Below, piece after piece: positions 56,992-64,000 of a stretch of 64,000 nucleotides of DNA. The notes beneath the pieces were generated by a model. It saw nothing but the letters and a program-made list of their open reading frames with translations, searched no databases and had not been told where the DNA came from. The DNA comes from Sipunculus nudus (Eukaryota; Annelida; Sipuncula; Golfingiida; Sipunculidae): assembly GCA_026874595.1 (NCBI GenBank), contig CM049317.1, positions 16,787,382 to 16,851,381 of the forward strand. Direction: 5' to 3'. The first letter of the stretch is position 1; each line of letters begins with the position of its first letter. The position numbers and the translations under genes are program-made.

Positions 56992-57180
56992 TGTCTTAGG
57001 CAGGTGGAACTCAACAAGACAAGATGTTGTCATAATCTCTTTATTGTTTTACACAGACTGCAACATGCAGCTCGTTACTGTAAAACTGGTCTAAAATAAG
57101 AACTCATAGCTCATACCGGTAGATAGCGCTACCCCATCAACTTCACTATGATGCATTTATCACTCTCCTCCCTCCTTTAT
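56992..57180 (-). mobile_element. Possible 3' LTR fragment of the Gypsy-type element
   Basis: Located directly downstream (minus strand) of the pol remnant. On the minus strand it has an AATAAA hexamer (from TTTATT near 57040) and ends with CCTAAGACA or GACAACA, either of which could be a CA terminus. No second copy exists in the window to confirm it. Confidence 0.3.
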
Positions 57181-57182
57181 AA

Positions 57183-57186
<4 letters not shown>

Positions 57187-57254
<68 letters not shown>

Positions 57255-57269
57255 CACACATATATATAA
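57187..57269. repeat. (TA)n then (CA)n microsatellite bounding the pol remnant
   Basis: A TA run followed by ACACACACACA and another short TA block. It lies just after the end of pol. Confidence 0.95.
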
Positions 57270-57293
57270 CAGAATAGTAATCATAATACAATT

Positions 57294-59863
57294 TTAAATC
57301 TGCTCAATCAGTCTCTCTGGTGCTTTACGATTACGAGATGGATTGCGGCGAATAGGAAATGAGTCCATAGAAGATAGTGAAGTGTCCACAGAGTTCGGTT
57401 CTGCAGCTATCTCAGGTGTTGACTCACGAGCAACTATATCAGAATTATGACCCGACGTTGCGACAACCTCTTGGGTGTGGTCATCATGCAAGTCAGAGGT
57501 TGAATCTTCCCGAGTATCAGGCATCGGCTCTCGTGTACGTGACACATCAATCATTTGATATATGTGACGCTTCCAGAACATATTCTCGACTTGCACTCTG
57601 TATGTAACAGGGCCAAGTTTCGCAATAACCACTGCCCCAATCCCCTTTGTACTACCAGTGCGGTAGTCTCTGACCAACACTACATCACCGACGCACAATG
57701 ACTTTGAGACAACAACTGCTGGGGACGCCTTTCGCATTATGTCGTCCACTTAATTTGGACGAACAAAATCTAGCTTGGTTCTTAAGCAACGTCCCAAGAA
57801 AAGTTCAGCTGGGGTAGATTTTGTGGTACAATGTGGGTTAGACCTGTAAGTCAACAGAAAACAACCAAGTTTCTGACTTAAAGTTCCCGTGTCTCCCTTC
57901 ATAGACTTCATTGAAGTTTTGAATATTCTGATCATATGCTCTGCTGTACCATTTGAGCTCGGGTGGTTGGGCGCCGACAAAATATGTCGTATTCCATTTT
58001 TAGTAAGAAATTCCTCGAATTCCTGGGAAGTAAATGTAGGGCCATCATCCGAGACCAGCTTTTCAGGTATCTCATACGCGCTGAAAATTCTCTCAAAACT
58101 TCAATGGTTTTGGTGGATTTAATACTAGATATTGGTTTAATTTCAGGCCACTTTGAACAAGAATCTATCAATATCAGAAACTGATGTCCCAGAAACAGGC
58201 CTGCAAAATCAATATGTACCTCTAGAAAGACCCTTGGGTGCCATATCCACGGATTGGTAGGTGTTACAGGTTTACACTGCTGTGTCTGACACATATTACA
58301 TGCACACACTGACTCTTCAATGTCACTTTCGGTATTAGGCCACCAAACATGCATCCGCACTAGTGATTTCATCCTGACTATTCCTGGATGAACATCATGA
58401 AGATACTCTACGATTTCTGATCTGAACTTCTCCGGAATTACTACATGGATGCCCCATAGCAATACTCCTTTCTCAACAGTGAACTCATCCTAGCGTTGAA
58501 ATATGGCATATTCTCTGGTGTAATGTTATTTCCAGGCCTACCATGAGTAATGTAGTATATGACTCTGGACAATGCACAGTCTTTAGCTTTAGCCATCCTG
58601 ATTTTGTTTGCATCAATTGGTATTTTGTCATTTTGGTTGATATTTAACAACGTAGCTTCTTTAGTCCATAGATTTTCACTGGGTTGAGCATCATTACGCA
58701 TTTTCTCAGCCAAAGGAACTCTGGAAGGTCCATCAGTAATAGCATTGTTTGCTGAAGTCACATACTGAATATCATACTGATATGCGGACAATTGAACTGC
58801 CCACCGTTGTAACCTTGATGCAACCATTACTGTAATCCCAGCTTTAGGTCCAAGAATCAATGATGACTTGTGATCCGCAAGTAATGTAAAATTGCAACCG
58901 TACAAGTAATAAAGAAATTTCTGTAATCAAAACACTATAGCCAGGACCTCTTTCTCAATCGGGCTGTAAGCTATCTCTGCCTTCGTCAAGGAACGCGATG
59001 CATAAGCAATTGGTTTCTCTCCAGCTTCATCAGTGTGTGATAAGATGGCTTCTAAATCGTATAGAGAGGCATCTACATCCATGGTCACATGCTTTGAAGG
59101 GTGATAATGAGCAAGAGCATCTTCAGACGTCAATGCATCCTTTAACTGCTGATACATGTTCACATTCTTTGGTCCAAACGAATTCAATATCTTTCTGTAA
59201 TAATCTCTTCAATGGACTGGCCAGCATTGACAAATTCTTGATGAACTTTCTGTAGTTGTTCACTAAGCCTTAGAAACTCTGTAACTCAGCTACTGATTCA
59301 GGTCTCCTGGCATCTTTTATTGCTTTCACTTTGTCCGGCTGTGGATGTATGCCATCTAAATAAATGAATCCTATCAACTCGACAGATTTCTGACAGAACA
59401 AACATTTGGCTTTATTGAGCTTAATTCCGTGAGCCTCCAACCTAACTAGCACAGCAGTAAGGTTGTTCCAGTGCTCTTCATCACTATCTCCCTTTAAAAT
59501 CAAATCATCAAACATACACTTGATTCCTCTGAGCCCTTGTAGGACTGTGTCCGTCACTTTCTGGAATACCGCGGGAGAAGAAGCAAGTCCGTAGGGTAAC
59601 CTGGTCTCATCCAGAATACCCTGCTGGAATGCACTGGGCAGGTCAATTTTGAGAAAACCCTTCCACCATTCAACTCCGCGAAAATGTCCTGTGATTGTCC
59701 TGGGATTGGATACTTTGGTACCTCTAGATCTGGGTTAATTGTAACCTTGAAGTCACCGCAGAGTCTAACATTTGAATCAGCCTTAATTACTGCAACGATA
59801 AGTGCAGCCCAGTCACTGTACTGTACACGTTCTAAAACACCCATACGTTCTAAGCACTGTTTG

Positions 59864-59868
<5 letters not shown>
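57294..59868 (-). pseudogene. Broken Ty3/Gypsy-type retrotransposon pol (RT, RNase H, integrase)
   Basis: Read on the minus strand in order: reverse transcriptase start with GDFKVTINP (59560-59868), then FDDL in place of YxDD (59270-59557). RNase H follows (58927-59187, DASLYDLEAILSH and ASRSLTKAE, then TLLADHKS at 58441-58905). Next are the HHCC zinc finger (HDVHPG...CNMCQ) and integrase core (HIDFAG, SKWPEI), 57932-58462, the NHPSSNGTAE block (57750-57980), and the C-terminal part (57294-57749). At least four breaks separate these: frameshifts near 59560 and in the integrase core, and stops near 59190-59270, 58910 and 57750. The 5' part of RT, protease and gag are missing and the sequence ends in a (TA)n run. 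It is similar in style to K02A2.6-type Gypsy elements of invertebrates. It makes no working protein. Confidence 0.9.

Positions 59869-59924
<56 letters not shown>
59869..59924. repeat. (TA)n microsatellite at the truncated RT end
   Basis: A long TA run begins within a few codons of the RT fragment start. It gives poly-Tyr/Ile frames on both strands. Confidence 0.95.
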
Positions 59925-59926
<2 letters not shown>

Positions 59927-60842
59927 AATACATAGCATGTGTGGTGGGATTGGTGGATTTTCGTCTAGTTTTATCAAAGATTTATCTTAAGTTAACAGAT
60001 GACATATATTGGAATAGCCCCCTTTAAGCAACACGGGACTTAGGAAAAATATATAATATTATAAAAATAAATAAAAAAAAACAGATTTATACAGAGAGGT
60101 ACGTAGCTTAAAGTCTCTGCCTGCACAAATTATTATTATTTTTTTAAATTCTTTATAACCAGAAAACTGTCATATATATGCCATGTTGGCAGGTCTTTAT
60201 ACAGGGTGTCAGTGGCAGGCACTACAGTGATAAAAGACGGACCTCATATAACAGCTCCGATCATTAACAGAACCAGTATCCCTGTCACATTATGCGGCAG
60301 AGCTGGAGTACAACCAAAGCTCAATTTTTCAAAATTGGTCTTCACTGGTTGATGCCATGCTTGTGTACGTGTTTTTCTCAATCCATTTCTACTCACGTTT
60401 TATTTGGAGTACGCCATTGGGGTTTCGATTTTGTAAAAATAATTCAGGATCAGAGTTATTTTGTAATTGTAAATCTATATGATCTGCTGGGTTAATAAAT
60501 ATTATTGACTACACTGGGGCTTAGAGTGACTATAATTTCCGTGTGTATGTGTGTTTGAGTTCGCAGGTGTAGCTAGAACTAGGTCTATCGATACTCTATT
60601 GAACCGAGCATTGCCAATCCTGACTTTCAGTAATGTCCTATATACCTGCATATAGTACATCAGCCAGAGGGTTCACTGGTACCAAACAGGTGACAATTGC
60701 TATCAATGTTTTTTTGAAAGGTGTATGTGTGTAGATAATAACAATGCTTGATAGCAGTCTGAAAGTGGTAGCTTTCTGTAAAATATCAGCCTGTTTTTGA
60801 AATGTACTTGTACCGAACTTGCAAATTTGCGGTACATACTGT

Positions 60843-60846
<4 letters not shown>
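59925..60846. other. Anonymous AT-rich intergenic DNA
   Basis: No missing RT sequence, gene or RNA was recognised. Confidence 0.45.

Positions 60847-60891
<45 letters not shown>
60847..60891. repeat. (TA)n microsatellite
   Basis: A TA run of about 22 units. Confidence 0.95.
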
Positions 60892-60894
<3 letters not shown>

Positions 60895-61186
60895 TAGTTA
60901 TACATCTTAAATAATGCCTGTTTTAAAACAAGTTGGATGTAAGTTGATAGTAGACATTAATAGCTTTTATCTGGTGTGTTATTCATGTATATAGTTTTCC
61001 AAATTCTAAAGATGTAAATACTTTTCCTCACCCTGAATCATAGCAAATTTGTATAATTTTAGCTAATTTGTTAAAAAATACATGATGTATTTCTGATTAG
61101 ACCAACCGTGACCAGTTTTTTTTTTTTTTATGAAGTGACCAATGAAGACTGTAGTCTTCTAGTTTAAAAAAAAAACATGTTTTGCT
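60892..61186. other. AT-rich spacer with poly-T and poly-A
   Basis: Poly-T near 61117-61130 and poly-A near 61165. Nothing else. Confidence 0.4.
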
Positions 61187-61440
61187 CCTAACTACAATTT
61201 GTGGATTTAGGCGTGGTCACAGAAATTTGTTATTCCGTTCTAAAGTTAGCCGATACATGTTCCATTACCACCAATGTCCGCAAAAACAATTAATGCCTGG
61301 TTGATGTTTTTGAGTACTTTTTTGTCGCATACCCATGCACTTATCGAACCCTGATTGGTTAATATATAGACTGAAACCCGGATGCCGCAAGCTGAATGTC
61401 ACTCATGACATATATGCAGACACGGGTACTCGGCTAGTTG
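61187..61440 (+). repeat. Interspersed repeat H, copy 2
   Basis: Shares AATTTGTGGATTTAGGCGTG, GTACTTTTTTGTCGCAT, CTTATCGAACCCT and CTGAAACCCGGATGCCGCAAGC with 49190-49470 in the same order. Confidence 0.6.
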
Positions 61441-64000
61441 TTTAAATATATGTTTTTGCATGTCTCCGGTTGAAAAAAGGGAAAGGGCGACAAGTCATTT
61501 TGAGTAGTATATTTTTATTTGTAAGTTTGTGTTATATTGGTGCCTAAGTCACTTGTGATATGGTACAAACTAGGCCGCCGTATCTGCACTTCTGGCCAAA
61601 TTCGCTTTCATACACGAAATATAAAAGAACCGAGAGAGGGCTATGTTTTCTGCTGAAATATTTCCATGCAAATATTTCCTACAAACTTAACATATAAAAT
61701 CAAGGCAAGAGCAGTAACTGTACCTACAACATTTTGCTTGGGTTGCACCATAAATAAATGATAGTAATTGCAGTTTGCCTTTGTGTCAGGACTAACTGTG
61801 AAGGGGAGCTGTAAGTTATTCATTCTGAGTTGCCTCTGATTATACTGTTGACCTTTTACTACAGGAGAGAGATTTCTTAATAAATACTTCTTTCTGTAAC
61901 GGAAACTAAATGTTTATTCGAACCGTGGGGCAAACAGAGTTTTAACATGAATATATACTAGTTTGCTACATTGCAAGCAAGTGCAATGACTCATCCTGTT
62001 CCGGTTTTATGTTAACACAAAGTTTAATAAACGCTAATAATAAGCCGAAATTAATAAAATCAGTTGTTGAACAAATCTAATTTAATTCTAACCTGCTTTG
62101 ACTCATGAGTTCAGGGATTATGTCTCACACAAAACCTTAGCAGTCCAGTGTCAGCTAACTTTAGAGAACTGGAAGACATACATGGTTCGCCTTGGGCTAT
62201 ATACTTGCACCACAGAGCGTCATTAAGATCCGTTGTTTAAATCTTTAAAATGCAATTTTTCAGCAGCTTGTGGCCCTGCCATTCCCCAGGTTTTAGGGAG
62301 ATAATGTTAATCACTGACTGTTGTACTGGCCTTACAATTATAACATCGATGGGGTTTATGGTTTTGCCCTTAACGGAATATCATCTCATGTTAATTAGAA
62401 TATAATTGTAACTGTTAGATTACAAAATAGGATATATATTCTAAATATTTTTCTTCATATTATTTTCTTTAATCTAAACATTTAAGTAGAAACACACATG
62501 ATAATAAACATGAAAATAACTGATTTGTCGTTCTTCTGGTGATTTCTGTTTTAATTCTTTGCAAGTGTTAACTTTCTTATGATTTAATTTGGCAAGGTAG
62601 CTAGGTTTGAAATAAATATAAGATATAATAGACTTATTAAAGCCCCAGTAATAATCCAAAATAAAAAAAAAATAAAATGATTTTCATATTCCATCGATGT
62701 TATCTTTCCAACCATGCAAAATAGAACTCATTAGATCTGATGTTTTTTTCTGTCAGAAAGCGATTGCATATATTTATATGATTATGAACATATAAACTGA
62801 TATTGCTTATTTTCCCTTTAAACCTAACATTAAATATTACTTAGATTATTACTTAATAATAAAATATTACTTAGTTTTATTTTAATATAATATTACTTGG
62901 TTTTATTTTGGAATATGTAAGTTCAAAATACACAAGGGCCTAATTGTGGAATAATCAATGTAACAATAAACAATTCTTTACGGAGTCTTTATCACACAGC
63001 GAACATTCACGCTGAATAGTGAAACTTTACGTAATTAAACAAATTCTATATCTTAAATATATCATAATTGTAATCTGTTACCTCTTCTGTTGATTTTAAA
63101 TGTTTAACTTTACTAAGTATCCCACTGGTCATAATGCTCAGCTGAATCTATATTGGTTAGTGATCTAATTTTATCTACTAAGGATAATTTAAGAGAACCT
63201 GCATACATGCACAAAGTCTGAACATCCCAGTTCTAGCGATTAGGAGTTGTTCCTTGCTATATACATCACACTGATAGTTGCAGTCTGTCATTCACAAAAA
63301 AAGAAACTTAAAAGTCTTACATTATCTTTTTGCATTGTTCATAATCGCGAATAATGATGGAACAATAGAGAGTGAAACAAAGAAATACCATTTCAGCTCT
63401 AGTCCATCATAATCGGTAAGCTACATATAGATTAAATTTTGTAACCATTCAGAAAAAAAAAACAGTTTTGCGCAATGGTTTTGTTTGCAGAAGAAAGTCA
63501 AACATAAATGGTGCCATCTGTAGTTTATATACTCGTAAAAGTCACATGGTCAATGTTTGGTAAAGCTCATTAGGAATTGTAGGTAATTCATTCTATATTC
63601 TATAACTATCCCTCACGTAAAATCTATTTTTTTTTTGTTTCCTGACTTGAATAGAAAGAACGGAAAAAGATCATTTTGACTCAAGTCAGCATACGTGGCG
63701 ATACTTGCAATTAAGTCATGGGATCAATACGCTGGGTACTGGTCATAAAATTATGAATACAAACACTTGTGATCAGCAATTTTAAAATAAAGTAAAGACA
63801 AATCTTATAATAATTCAGCAAACCTCACATTTATTTAGTCATCTGTAGATCATCTCAAACGAAAGGAGTTATATTTTTGGCTTGCACAAGTTAGGACAAC
63901 CTATAGCTTACAAACAAAATACCAGTCACATGATCAATATTACCACATAACTCGGAGCTGACAGTTGCGGCAGTTCCTGCTGTTTTCGGTTACCGACGTA
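61441..64000. other. Anonymous AT-rich intergenic DNA
   Basis: A diverged family C start motif (CCCACTGGTCATAATGCTCAGCTGA-like, shorter core ATAATGCTCAGCTG) lies near 63120-63144 without its end in the window. No gene, RNA or tandem array recognised. Open frames are short and unsupported. Confidence 0.45.

Noticed and set aside
57377-58184. Plus-strand frames opposite the pol remnant
   Set aside because: They are antisense shadows of integrase and RNase H coding sequence.
59554-59935. Poly-Tyr/Ile N-terminal extension of the RT frame
   Set aside because: It is translation of the (TA)n run. The RT similarity starts only after it.

Overview
This window looks like part of the nuclear genome of a marine invertebrate, most likely a bivalve mollusc. 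The reasons are AT-rich non-coding DNA, very long (TA)n runs, intron-split genes, tRNA-derived SINEs, Ty3/Gypsy-type pol and solo LTRs, and tandem-repeat-bearing non-autonomous elements that resemble the Helentron-associated elements described in bivalves. The species call is inference. Genes are sparse. Most of the DNA is layered repeats, and nearly all short open frames are by-products of those repeats.

Layout. 1-5995 is the right part of a purine-rich 33-bp minisatellite with a 1426-bp higher-order duplication. 6350-21650 holds a probable class A GPCR gene: a short candidate first coding exon (6524-6555), a 13.8-kb intron packed with transposable elements, and a 3' exon (20395-21478) that encodes all seven transmembrane segments. 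21.9-38.2 kb is repeat country: (TA)n blocks, a solo LTR with a 5-bp target duplication (23168-24031), a 37-bp minisatellite (25.3-26.6 kb), tRNA-derived SINEs, and a duplicated element ending at 33708. 38.66-43.89 kb holds a secreted C-type-lectin-like gene. It has a signal-peptide exon, a thrombospondin-1-like linker exon and two CTLD exons, all joined by phase-1 introns, and a frameshift near the end of the domain. 44-48 kb contains a composite element, a GC-rich island and a possible lysine-rich first exon (47312). 48-57 kb contains a hAT-like element with CGAGTCC-rich ends, a decayed L1-type ORF1, and a strikingly nested repeat at 51608-55551, in which a family A element is interrupted by a family B element and by a solo LTR. 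57.3-59.9 kb is a broken Ty3/Gypsy pol on the minus strand, bounded on both sides by (TA)n. The rest is anonymous AT-rich DNA.

The main structural result is that three repeat families (called A, B and C here) share one architecture. Each has short subterminal inverted repeats, hairpins near the ends and tandem internal modules, and each carries the same 12-bp palindrome GGTGGCGCCACC or a near copy. Nested insertions fix the borders and relative ages of some of them. The two genes do not visibly work together. The GPCR is a membrane receptor of unknown ligand, and the lectin-like protein would be secreted.
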